From Planctomycetota bacterium (GTDB lineage Bacteria > Planctomycetota > Planctomycetia > Pirellulales > Pirellulaceae): a DNA stretch of 13,757 nucleotides. A program made the translations under genes and the position numbers. Under the pieces are notes generated by a model. The model worked only from the letters and a program-made list of their open reading frames with translations, was not told the origin of the DNA and did not search any database. Shown piece after piece: positions 6,284 to 13,741 of the stretch. Location of the stretch: the NCBI GenBank assembly GCA_026692885.1, contig JAPLNJ010000667.1:1-13757 (forward strand). The letters run 5' to 3'. Numbering within the stretch: position 1 is the stretch's first letter; the number at the start of each line of letters is the position of its first letter.

Positions 6284-8380
6284 TCATGGTTGTTTCCCTC
6301 CCGCGGTGTCTCGCGTTCCGCTGAAGCCGGGGCCACCTGCGGCGAGGTAGCCGTCGCTGGCTCCACCGGCGTCGGGCGTGACCCAGAACGCGTAGAGGTG
6401 TCCGTTGGTCAGGTGAAAGCGGAAACGCACGGGTCTTGGGGCGAACTCGGCGAGGTCCGGTCGATCGGCCCATGCGATGCGGAGCTTCGTTTGGTCGCCC
6501 TTGGCCGGATGCGAGGTCGCGAGGACTTTCCCGGCGGCATCGAGCACCTCCACGCGCAGTCCGCCGCTGGGCGCGTCGAGATTTGCGAACAGGTGTTTAC
6601 CGCTAAACAGAACGGGGCGGGTCGTGAGCGTGCCGGGTTTGTCCTCCGCATCCATTGAGGCAAAGCCATCGCGGCGGAGCGTCGCGATGCCGATGGCGCC
6701 GCCGGTGTACATGCCGCGATGACCGCTGGGGGCGATGCCGGACGTGCCCGTGTAAGGAAAGATGAGTTGGTCGTCGAGCACAACAAAGACACCCGCCGTG
6801 CTGTGAAGGTAAGCGCGATCCCAAGCACCTTCGATCCGGGAACCGACAATGAAGCCGCGCCGATCGGGACGGTCCCAGTGAAAGCCGTCGCGGCTGAAGC
6901 CGAGCTCGAGGTCGATCAGTTTCGGGAACTTGCCCTCGGCACACACACGATTGTCCGGGCCACGATGAATGTAGTGCATGCCGACCATCAGGCTCTCGTA
7001 CGCCACGGCGTTGAGGCTGTAGAGTTGTGGCTTGTCACCCGCGCCGGGGTAGCGCCCTTCGGGTTCCGGCGCGTCAAGGCGGTCGGCATTGGTCCAATAG
7101 ACGGATTTCGACCAGTCCGCGCCCTTCAAGAAATCCACGTGCTCCCAATAGTAACGGCAACGCCCGCGCGTACGGCCTTGCTTGATGCTGTAGCACCACT
7201 TGCCGCGGAAGGGGTTGTAGAAGAACGAGCAGTAGTCGCCCGCCATGCCGGTCGGCGTGGCTTCGGACCAACGGCGGCCATCGGAGACGTGCAGGGAATG
7301 GGTGAAGCCCTGCGGCTGCTGAGTTTGCGGCACATGCACCCAACAGGTCATGAACTTGATGCGATCGGCAGGATTCGCGGCGTTGAGATCGAGCCACGCG
7401 CAGTTATCCGAGCCGCCGGATTTCAACTGCGGCCCCGTCCAGGACAGACCCTCCGGGAGCAGTGAGTTACCGCCGGCAAGCCCCAGATCAGGCCGCTTCC
7501 AGTGGATCATGTCGGTGCTGGTTGCCAGCGCAAGTGGCCCGCGCCAGCCGGCGACGTAGAACATCTGGAAGTGCTTTTTTGCCGGGTCGTAGAACACACC
7601 GCCCTGGCCGAGAAACGTCGTCGCCTCCTCGCCACGCTCGCCCTCCGTGGAGGCTGCCAACTCGCGTGGCGTCTCCGCCTTGAACACCGGGTTGCCTTCG
7701 TACTTCCTGGCCTGATGGAACGTGCGCGTCAGCGTGGTGCTCTCGATGAGGAAGTCATCCACGAACAACTGCCGTCCGACGTCGATGGGAACCACCGGTG
7801 GCGGATCATGCAGGTAAGGCACCGGCATCGGCTCGTCCGAATTCGGGTCGAGGTGGCGTGGCGGCCAGATTTCCGGAAGGACGATGCCGTTGTAGAGCTT
7901 CTCACCGGCGTTTTCGCTCCAAGGTTTCGGAGGCTCCGGTTTGATCTCGACGACCCCTGTGCCGTCACCCAGCACGAGCAAGGCCAGCTTCCTGAACCGG
8001 AGATGGTCGCCCTTGGTGAGTTCCTTCCTCCACGCAAAAACGCGGTTGATCTCGCCGGGAAAAAGCTGGAACTCAGGTGCGTCCACCTTGGTGAAGCCCT
8101 GTCTGTGCAGGGCCGCACCTTGATTGGCGTAATGCGGTTTGCTCAGCGTCATGACGAAGACTTCACCGGGCTTCGTGCATTCGATTTCATACCCCTCGAT
8201 ACTCGTGCGGAGAAACGGGCGTCCCATGAGAAAATCGAGCGCCTCCGTGAGGGTGTAGTCGCGATCCGTGAACAGCTTCACGCCCCGTTTCATCACGGCC
8301 GGTTCCTCGGACGGCATCGGCCACACGATGCGTTTCTGCCCCGCTGGCGACTCGAACTGGCCCACGTCCTCCAACTTGCC
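6284..8380 (-). CDS. GH32-like propeller module with N-terminal sialidase-tail domain (second half of a frameshifted bimodular protein)
   Basis: The open frame reaches back to 8431, but the sensible protein starts at about 8380 (GKLEDVG). About 140 residues follow (LFTDRDYTL, EIECTKPGEVFVM, PEFQLFPGEINRVFAWRK) that look like the end of the sialidase-like protein encoded upstream. From about 7905 the frame enters a GH32-like module: EKLYNGIVLP, EPMPVPYL, IDVGRQLFVDDFLI, GFSRDGFHWDRPDRR and LRRDGFASMDA, then a C-terminal beta-sandwich with PDAGGASDGYLAAGGPGFSG. This matches the 2263-3936 protein block by block but lacks its own signal peptide, so export would depend on the upstream sialidase-like signal. 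There is no good independent start for this half. I infer one original gene from 9341 to 6284 carrying a frameshift at about 8380. If real, the break probably silences this module. Confidence 0.75.
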   Translation of the reverse strand, partial: GKLEDVGQFESPAGQKRIVWPMPSEEPAVMKRGVKLFTDRDYTLTEALDFLMGRPFLRTSIEGYEIECTKPGEVFVMTLSKPHYANQGAALHRQGFTKVDAPEFQLFPGEINRVFAWRKELTKGDHLRFRKLALLVLGDGTGVVEIKPEPPKPWSENAGEKLYNGIVLPEIWPPRHLDPNSDEPMPVPYLHDPPPVVPIDVGRQLFVDDFLIESTTLTRTFHQARKYEGNPVFKAETPRELAASTEGERGEEATTFLGQGGVFYDPAKKHFQMFYVAGWRGPLALATSTDMIHWKRPDLGLAGGNSLLPEGLSWTGPQLKSGGSDNCAWLDLNAANPADRIKFMTCWVHVPQTQQPQGFTHSLHVSDGRRWSEATPTGMAGDYCSFFYNPFRGKWCYSIKQGRTRGRCRYYWEHVDFLKGADWSKSVYWTNADRLDAPEPEGRYPGAGDKPQLYSLNAVAYESLMVGMHYIHRGPDNRVCAEGKFPKLIDLELGFSRDGFHWDRPDRRGFIVGSRIEGAWDRAYLHSTAGVFVVLDDQLIFPYTGTSGIAPSGHRGMYTGGAIGIATLRRDGFASMDAEDKPGTLTTRPVLFSGKHLFANLDAPSGGLRVEVLDAAGKVLATSHPAKGDQTKLRIAWADRPDLAEFAPRPVRFRFHLTNGHLYAFWVTPDAGGASDGYLAAGGPGFSGTRDTAGGKQP

Positions 8381-9341
8381 GGTAGTAGGTGCCGCCGAAG
8401 CGGTCGAAGGTCGGCTTCGAGTTCGTGCCATTGGGAACGTACGGCATCTCCCGACCGGCGTTCCACGTCCGGCCGTCGACGCTGGTGGTGAAGTGATAGT
8501 TGCCGTTATCGTTGCGGCAGATGGCCATCCACGTACCGTCGGGCAGGCGGTTAACGGCGGACTCGCTCAGTTGGGCCGATTGCGGTTGGTTGTAATGGCT
8601 CAGGATCTCGAAGGTCGCCAGATCGTCATGGACCAGCGCCAGCGCATTCTGCTTGCCGGGAAAATTGTTGATCGCGACGTACCTCTTGCCGGCGAACGGT
8701 TTGAACGAGTCGAACAGGTACAGGCCGTAGTCCTTGGCAGGCCTGGGGAAGCCCTGTGCTGCGGCATCCGCATGGAAAAATCGTGGCTGCATCTCGAACG
8801 TACCGGCGGCTGTCTTGAGCCAGGCCTTATGCAGCTGCTTCTCGAACGAGCCGCTGGCGATGTCGAAATCGAGGAACCACGTCTGCGCCTGGCCCCGGCC
8901 CGGATGTTCGCTGGCAAAATAGCAGCGCAGGGTTCGGTGGTCCTTCGCCAGGATGCGCGGCACAAAGCATGCGCCGCGCGGCAGCGTGACATTCTCGAAC
9001 ACCTGCTCCCCGTGAGCCAGCGCGATGATCCGCTCCACGGCGAGCGTTTGGAGATTCACGATGGATATCGCACAGTAGATTTCCGGCCAACCTCCGCCCT
9101 CGCCCGGCCGCACGTCATTCACTTCGGCGACGATGTAGGCCCGATCCCCCACGCAGGCGAACTCGGCATCATGTGCCCCTTTCACCTGGGGTGCGGTGAC
9201 TTTGACCAACCGCTGCATCACGACATCGCCCGCCAGTGCCGGATCCCAGCCCAAGGGTACGAGCTGCGACTTGTCGGCGGCGTGAGCCGCGACTGGCAGA
9301 GCCAGCAACAGAGCAGCGACATGGATGAAGGCTGTTTTCAT
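8187..9341 (-). CDS. Secreted sialidase-like (BNR/Asp-box propeller) protein, frameshifted at about 8380
   Basis: The 384-aa frame begins with a Sec signal (MKTAFIHVAALLLALPVAAHA, cleavage near residue 22). Propeller-like sequence follows, including AICRNDNGNYHFTTSVDGRT (about 273-292), whose S-x-D-G-x-x-W is an Asp-box. Sense ends at TFDRFGGTYY (311-320); residues 321-384 are an out-of-frame tail of low sense ending at 8187. In the alternative frame the protein resumes at 8380. Families of this type usually have further propeller strands after G-x-Y-Y, so roughly 60-80 residues seem missing, with the frame lost at the join. The start is 4 bp after the GH43 stop, with GAGGTG upstream, which indicates cotranscription and coupling. 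Sialidase folds do not imply sialic acid as substrate. Confidence 0.72.
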   Translation of the reverse strand: MKTAFIHVAALLLALPVAAHAADKSQLVPLGWDPALAGDVVMQRLVKVTAPQVKGAHDAEFACVGDRAYIVAEVNDVRPGEGGGWPEIYCAISIVNLQTLAVERIIALAHGEQVFENVTLPRGACFVPRILAKDHRTLRCYFASEHPGRGQAQTWFLDFDIASGSFEKQLHKAWLKTAAGTFEMQPRFFHADAAAQGFPRPAKDYGLYLFDSFKPFAGKRYVAINNFPGKQNALALVHDDLATFEILSHYNQPQSAQLSESAVNRLPDGTWMAICRNDNGNYHFTTSVDGRTWNAGREMPYVPNGTNSKPTFDRFGGTYYRQVGGRGPVRVASGAETHRVADAVRGTGRDETGREAVHGSRLHPHGGARFSHGTPVSPHEYRGV

Positions 9342-9345
9342 TGGA

Positions 9346-10830
9346 TTACCGCACCTCGTCGAATACCGACAAATCCCACGAGTCGCGCCAGCGGATCTCC
9401 ATCTCGCCTTTGCCTTTGAGCGTCACCGGGAGCCAGACGGTGCGCGCGTAGGGCGGCGCGTTGTTGCGGATGCTGTCGCCGATCCAGATGAAGGCGCCCT
9501 TCTTCCCCGCCACCGGCACCACGTCGGTCGTTTGCGTCATGAAGGTGTTGAGGGAGTGTTCCCCTTGCGCGATCTTTCCCATGGCCTGCCACGGCCCCCA
9601 GATGTTGGTTGCCGTGTGATAGAAGTTCTCGTTGACCCCCAGACCGGTCAGCTGCGAGTGCAGGAGGTAATAGATGCCGTCGTGCTTGAAGATCGCTGGG
9701 GCTTCACCTCCGGTGCCCAACACCTCGGCCTTCTCCACGTGGAGACAATCGGGGGTGAGCTGGTACAGACAGTCGGCCACGTTCCACTGGCTCGGGTGAC
9801 GTTTGCCCGTGATCAGGTACTGCGAGCCGTCGTCGTCGGTGAAGACCGCGGTGTCGGCGCCCTGCATTGGTTTGCCGTCGTACTCCAGAATGCCGTGCCA
9901 GCGGTAAGGCCCTTCCGGTTTTTCGGCGACGGCCGCCGCCGTGACGTTGATCTTGCGGAAGTGGGCGTCCACGATCTCGAAGAAGGCGACGAACTTCCCG
10001 GTCCCCCTGGCGCGGATGAGCTTGGCCCGGCCCGCGCCAAGCGTTTCGTCGTGCAGTACATGGGCCGGGTCGCTGGACGCACCGCAAAAATTGCCGTGGT
10101 ACGTCCAGTTCGTCAGGTCTGGCGAAGAGTAGACGCACATGCCTAGGTTCTTGCCCCAATCGTTTGGGAGGCCGCGCAGCTTTTCGCCCCGCCAGTCCCC
10201 GCCCACCAGGTAGTATTTCCCCTGGTAATACATGATCCCGCCCATGTGGCATTGGAGGATCTCACCTTGGTTGTCGAGCCACAACGGGACATTCGGATCA
10301 AACCGGGTGCGCCGCACGGGCACGAACCGCTCGGGATGGGCCCCGGCGACGAATTCGATGCGCGACCAGTTGATGGATGTGCCCTTGGACTCGGCGCGTT
10401 TGGTCCCTCGGGTCAGGACCCCCAACACGTGTTTGCCGTCTGGCAAGTTCTCGGCTGCGAATAGGGTCGCATGGCTTGCGTCTTGGTCGCTGTACCAGTC
10501 CGCCGTTTTCTGGTGGATGCCATCCACGTAGATATCGGCCATCCCGCCCGCGGGGCCGGTGCTGCCGATCAGCTTGACGCTGGTGCCTGCAAACGGGCAC
10601 CACATCATGCCACACCACTTGCCTTCGCGCACTCCATCCTGTGTGACAATTCGGGGGTCTTTCCCGTCAATGGTCACCAAGGTTCCCGCCAGCGGCTGCT
10701 TCTCCGCCGGCTTGGCCGGTGCCGTCGGCGTGTCCGCGGCCAGCCCGACCGCCGCCCCCGCCAGCCAGATGGCCGCAATCGCGGTTGCACCCAGTGTTCG
10801 TCCCGTGCCTGTCTTGTCTTTCCGTTTCAT
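9346..10830 (-). CDS. Secreted glycoside hydrolase family 43-type enzyme with N-terminal beta-sandwich
   Basis: This 494-aa protein is a probable exo-acting glycosidase. A signal peptide spans about residues 1-32 (hydrophobic ATAIAAIWLAGAAVGLA). Residues 50-162 look like a carbohydrate-binding jelly roll (GMADIYVDGIHQKTADWYSD, INWSRIEF). The propeller runs from about 190 to 494, with CHMGGIMYYQGKYYLVGGDW (194-213), YSSPDLTNWTYHG, ADTAVFTDDDGSQYLIT (325-341), GEAPAIFKHDGIYYLLHSQL (375-394) and TDVVPV. The EAP glutamate (E376) fits the GH43 catalytic acid and D326 the conserved central aspartate. The pattern is closest to GH43 subfamily 24-like exo-beta-1,3-galactanases, in which the usual catalytic base aspartate is replaced; that subfamily call is inference. 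AGGAGG lies 8 nt before the ATG. It sits 52 bp after the GH2 gene and 4 bp before the sialidase-like gene, so it is an operon member. It appears intact. Confidence 0.87.
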   Translation of the reverse strand: MKRKDKTGTGRTLGATAIAAIWLAGAAVGLAADTPTAPAKPAEKQPLAGTLVTIDGKDPRIVTQDGVREGKWCGMMWCPFAGTSVKLIGSTGPAGGMADIYVDGIHQKTADWYSDQDASHATLFAAENLPDGKHVLGVLTRGTKRAESKGTSINWSRIEFVAGAHPERFVPVRRTRFDPNVPLWLDNQGEILQCHMGGIMYYQGKYYLVGGDWRGEKLRGLPNDWGKNLGMCVYSSPDLTNWTYHGNFCGASSDPAHVLHDETLGAGRAKLIRARGTGKFVAFFEIVDAHFRKINVTAAAVAEKPEGPYRWHGILEYDGKPMQGADTAVFTDDDGSQYLITGKRHPSQWNVADCLYQLTPDCLHVEKAEVLGTGGEAPAIFKHDGIYYLLHSQLTGLGVNENFYHTATNIWGPWQAMGKIAQGEHSLNTFMTQTTDVVPVAGKKGAFIWIGDSIRNNAPPYARTVWLPVTLKGKGEMEIRWRDSWDLSVFDEVR

Positions 10831-10857
10831 CGCGAGTTCCTCCTCGTTTGGTACGCC

Positions 10858-10889
10858 ACAACATGCTCAATACACAACATGCTCAATAC
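10858..10889. repeat. Perfect 16-bp tandem duplication across the GH2 stop codon
   Basis: ACAACATGCTCAATAC occurs at 10858-10873 and again, immediately adjacent, at 10874-10889. On the coding (minus) strand each unit contains TATTGAGCATG or the equivalent, so the TGA stop of the GH2 gene at 10883-10885 is duplicated 16 bp downstream. It lies in the 52-bp gap ahead of the GH43 ribosome-binding site. Confidence 0.85.
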
Positions 10890-13735
10890 CCGATCGCCTT
10901 GAGTTGTTGATCGAAGCCGGCCGGTAGATCCGCCAGAGGCTTAGTAACGTCCTTGGCGGCGTGCCGAAGCATATTACGCAAGAGCCGCTCCGCGACGGGG
11001 TCCTTGCCAAGGTTCTCACGGATCCTCAGCGTATTAAGCGTCAGCCGCCCTTCACCCAGCCGGTAGACGGCGACCGACAGGCCCGAGTTGTAGCCACAGC
11101 TCGTGTCGATCATGCCGGCCACAACCTCGGCCGGAACGTCCTGACCCATCCACGCAGATTTCGAGATGATCTCTCGATAGTACGTGTGGTCCATGATGCA
11201 ACCGCAGGGCAGGCCTTCGAAGATCGGATGGTTCTTGGTCCAATCGTCCTTGTGGTAAACCCAGACCGGCAGGTCGCCCCGTGTGCCCTTCTGGGCCAGG
11301 GGCAGCCAGTGGGTCGGATGCTTGTCCTTCTGGAACACTTCCGGAGAGAGGAAAACGGCGCACGAACCGCGCGCGATGTGTCGGGCAAACTCGCGAAACG
11401 CTTCCGCTTCGCCCGCCGCCGCTCGGCAGCCAACAAGAACCACTTCGCGCGCGGCCTGCTGGCCGGATGCAAACGGCCGCGTCTTGATCCCGTTGGCGCC
11501 CAGCCACTTGGCCACGTCCGGATCGTCTCCCCAGAGCACCACTTCCGTCGGCACGGCAGGCATCTCCGCACGATCGGCCACGTAGAATTCGAGGTCGCCG
11601 CCGGTGGCCGCCGCGCCCTTCTCAAACGTCGCCAACAAACGATACCTGCCCGCTGGGCCGTCGACCGGAACCTCCTCGTTGAACACGGGCAATACAAACT
11701 TCGGATCGGGCTTGCCGGCCGGATCCGGAACCTTCACCGTGATCGTGCGATCGAAGACCATCGAGCCGCGCGGGCCGACGATCTGTAACCGGACCGGGTA
11801 GTCGCCCGGCTGTAGCGCGTCCTCGTTGGCCAGCACCGCTTCCAGCCGCACCTTCTGGCCGCGATAGACGTGCATCGGCTCCACGAAGAGACACCAGCGT
11901 AGCGGATAGAAGGCGTCGAACATGGCGTCGACCACGCCCGGCTTCAACTCCCGGAACACCGTGGCCGTCAGGCCTTCGCCCGTGAGCCCTTGATCCTGCG
12001 TGCCCGTGACGCTGTGGCCGATGACGTTCGGATTGGAGCGAATGGCGTTGACGCCCAATTTCCTCAGCCCGGCCATCCACGCCAGGCACTGGTGGAAGTA
12101 GTCCTCAGGGTTGGCGAACGTGTCGCCCAGGTTCCAGCGATTCCAGTCGGCCAGGAACTGATCGAGAACACGCCGATAGAAGACGGCATCCTCGCACGTG
12201 GTGTTTCCAATCTGCTCGTAGTGTCGAGTAAGTCGGGCGGCATCGACGGCGCTGCCGATACCGTATTCCGAAATGAACAGCGGTTTTTCGCCGGCGCCGG
12301 CCGTTCGTAGCGCGTGAATCACTCCGGCACCGTGCGGAAGTTTCTGATAGGGATGCTGGTCGGCCAGCACGCTTTCCCACTTGTCAACGCCCGGATTGGC
12401 ATACGTTGCTTCCGACCCGCTCCAGTTCCCGCTGTTCAATAGCGCGGCCCGGGTGTCGTCCAATTCGCGGATCAACTGGAGCGAAGCGACGGCCTGGTCG
12501 ACGACCGGTCCTTTCGGCGTTTCGTTCAGCACGCCCCACAGCACGACGCTCGCATGATTCCGATCGCGCTTGACCATGGCTTTCAACGCGCGCTGAAAGC
12601 GTTCCGCCATTTTGGGCGAGGCCTCCATGAACCAGCTCGAATAGTTCTCCTGATAGACCAGGAAGCCCAGCTCATCGCAGAAATCCAGCAGGCGCCGCGG
12701 GGCCAGCCCGTTGAACGACCGGATCATGTTCATCCCCATGGCCTTGCAGTTCAGCACGTCTCGGCGGATGAAGTCGGGGTCCAGCGGCACCGTCATGCCG
12801 ACCGGCATCTCGAAGCCGCTGTGGGACGATTTCGTGGTCACCGAGACCGTCACCCGGTACAAATACGGATCGTTGAGTTCCCACACTCGCGGGTTGTCGA
12901 CCTGCAGTGTGGTTTCGATCAGCGTGTCGCCTGGGGGAAGTTCCCGATCGGCGCGCACGGTTTGTAGCGTTTCGCCGCTGACGGCCGGCGAGACCGTACC
13001 TGCGATCTGTGCGGCGACGGCCTGCTGGCCGGCATTGCGGACGTTCGCCTGCACGCGAATCACACCCGTCTTCGGATCGGCTCGAACGAACACATCCTCG
13101 ACGCGGACCGCGGGCGCGACGATGAACTCGACCGAATCGCACAGCCCGCCCCAGTCACCGCCGCGGCCGGGCGTCCAGGGGACGGTCTTGGCCGTGTGCG
13201 CCGTTTCCTGGAGCCGGATGCCGTCGATCGGCTCGTTCGTCGGGTTCAACACGCGCACTGCCAAGCGATTGGCGACGCCCGGTTTCACCGCGTCGGTCAC
13301 GTCCAACACGAACGGCTCGCAAGCGCCCTCGTGCTGACCCACGTGAACGCCATTGACCCACACGTCGGCCAGGTAGTCGACGTTCCAAAACCGAAGCAGG
13401 TATCGGCCGCCCGCATGGGCATTGGCCGCCGGTGTCAACTCGCGCCAGTACCAGGCCACGCCGTGGTAGCAGGGAAAGACTTCCTGGATGATGCCGGGCA
13501 CCCGGGCTGGCTTCACTTCCGCCGGGGCCTTGTCGAACCAGTTCTCCTCGCGTCCCACGTTCTTCGGATCGACCGCCAGCAGCCACTGATCGCCATCGAG
13601 GGAAACGACGGCGGAACTCAGGGGCTGAGGGGCGGGGGCCGATGCGACTGGCTCACCAGCGTGCGCCCTTCCCGAACCCAGGACCAGCAGGACCACGACC
13701 GACCACACTCGAATACTGAAACACGCGATCTTCAT
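10883..13735 (-). CDS. Secreted GH2-family glycosidase with C-terminal glutamine-amidotransferase-like domain; apparent internal deletion
   Basis: This 950-aa protein is a probable beta-glycosidase (galactosidase, glucuronidase or mannosidase type). A signal peptide lies at 1-27 (ends RAHAG). The GH2 sugar-binding domain spans about 45-205 (GVAWYWREL; DVWVNGVHVGQHEGACEPF), the Ig-like domain about 208-300, and the TIM barrel about 310-610. The barrel has the acid/base glutamate in WGVLNE (E405) and the nucleophile in FISEYG (E490). Both catalytic residues are present. The usual link between the Ig domain and the barrel (G-F-R-x-F, L-N-G-x-x-I, H-x-G) is absent: VTTKSSHSGFE309 passes directly to MPVGMTVPLDPD. 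About 35-40 residues seem to be missing in frame at about 12808. Residues 610-720 are beta-rich, and 728-925 resemble a class I glutamine amidotransferase/ThuA-like domain (FREFARHIARG, HPIFEGLP). The first gene of the block, its start has only a weak AGGGTG 5-6 nt upstream. Confidence 0.85.
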   Translation of the reverse strand: MKIACFSIRVWSVVVLLVLGSGRAHAGEPVASAPAPQPLSSAVVSLDGDQWLLAVDPKNVGREENWFDKAPAEVKPARVPGIIQEVFPCYHGVAWYWRELTPAANAHAGGRYLLRFWNVDYLADVWVNGVHVGQHEGACEPFVLDVTDAVKPGVANRLAVRVLNPTNEPIDGIRLQETAHTAKTVPWTPGRGGDWGGLCDSVEFIVAPAVRVEDVFVRADPKTGVIRVQANVRNAGQQAVAAQIAGTVSPAVSGETLQTVRADRELPPGDTLIETTLQVDNPRVWELNDPYLYRVTVSVTTKSSHSGFEMPVGMTVPLDPDFIRRDVLNCKAMGMNMIRSFNGLAPRRLLDFCDELGFLVYQENYSSWFMEASPKMAERFQRALKAMVKRDRNHASVVLWGVLNETPKGPVVDQAVASLQLIRELDDTRAALLNSGNWSGSEATYANPGVDKWESVLADQHPYQKLPHGAGVIHALRTAGAGEKPLFISEYGIGSAVDAARLTRHYEQIGNTTCEDAVFYRRVLDQFLADWNRWNLGDTFANPEDYFHQCLAWMAGLRKLGVNAIRSNPNVIGHSVTGTQDQGLTGEGLTATVFRELKPGVVDAMFDAFYPLRWCLFVEPMHVYRGQKVRLEAVLANEDALQPGDYPVRLQIVGPRGSMVFDRTITVKVPDPAGKPDPKFVLPVFNEEVPVDGPAGRYRLLATFEKGAAATGGDLEFYVADRAEMPAVPTEVVLWGDDPDVAKWLGANGIKTRPFASGQQAAREVVLVGCRAAAGEAEAFREFARHIARGSCAVFLSPEVFQKDKHPTHWLPLAQKGTRGDLPVWVYHKDDWTKNHPIFEGLPCGCIMDHTYYREIISKSAWMGQDVPAEVVAGMIDTSCGYNSGLSVAVYRLGEGRLTLNTLRIRENLGKDPVAERLLRNMLRHAAKDVTKPLADLPAGFDQQLKAIGY

Positions 13736-13741
13736 AATTCA

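Noticed and set aside
6133..6366. Small hypothetical proteins on both strands across 6133-6658
   Set aside because: The translations are set by the CACAAGAAG-type repeat and overlap the 3' end of the GH32-like frame; no ribosome-binding site.
8268..9419. 383-codon plus-strand open frame
   Set aside because: Antisense shadow of the sialidase-like gene, which has a signal peptide and an Asp-box on the other strand.
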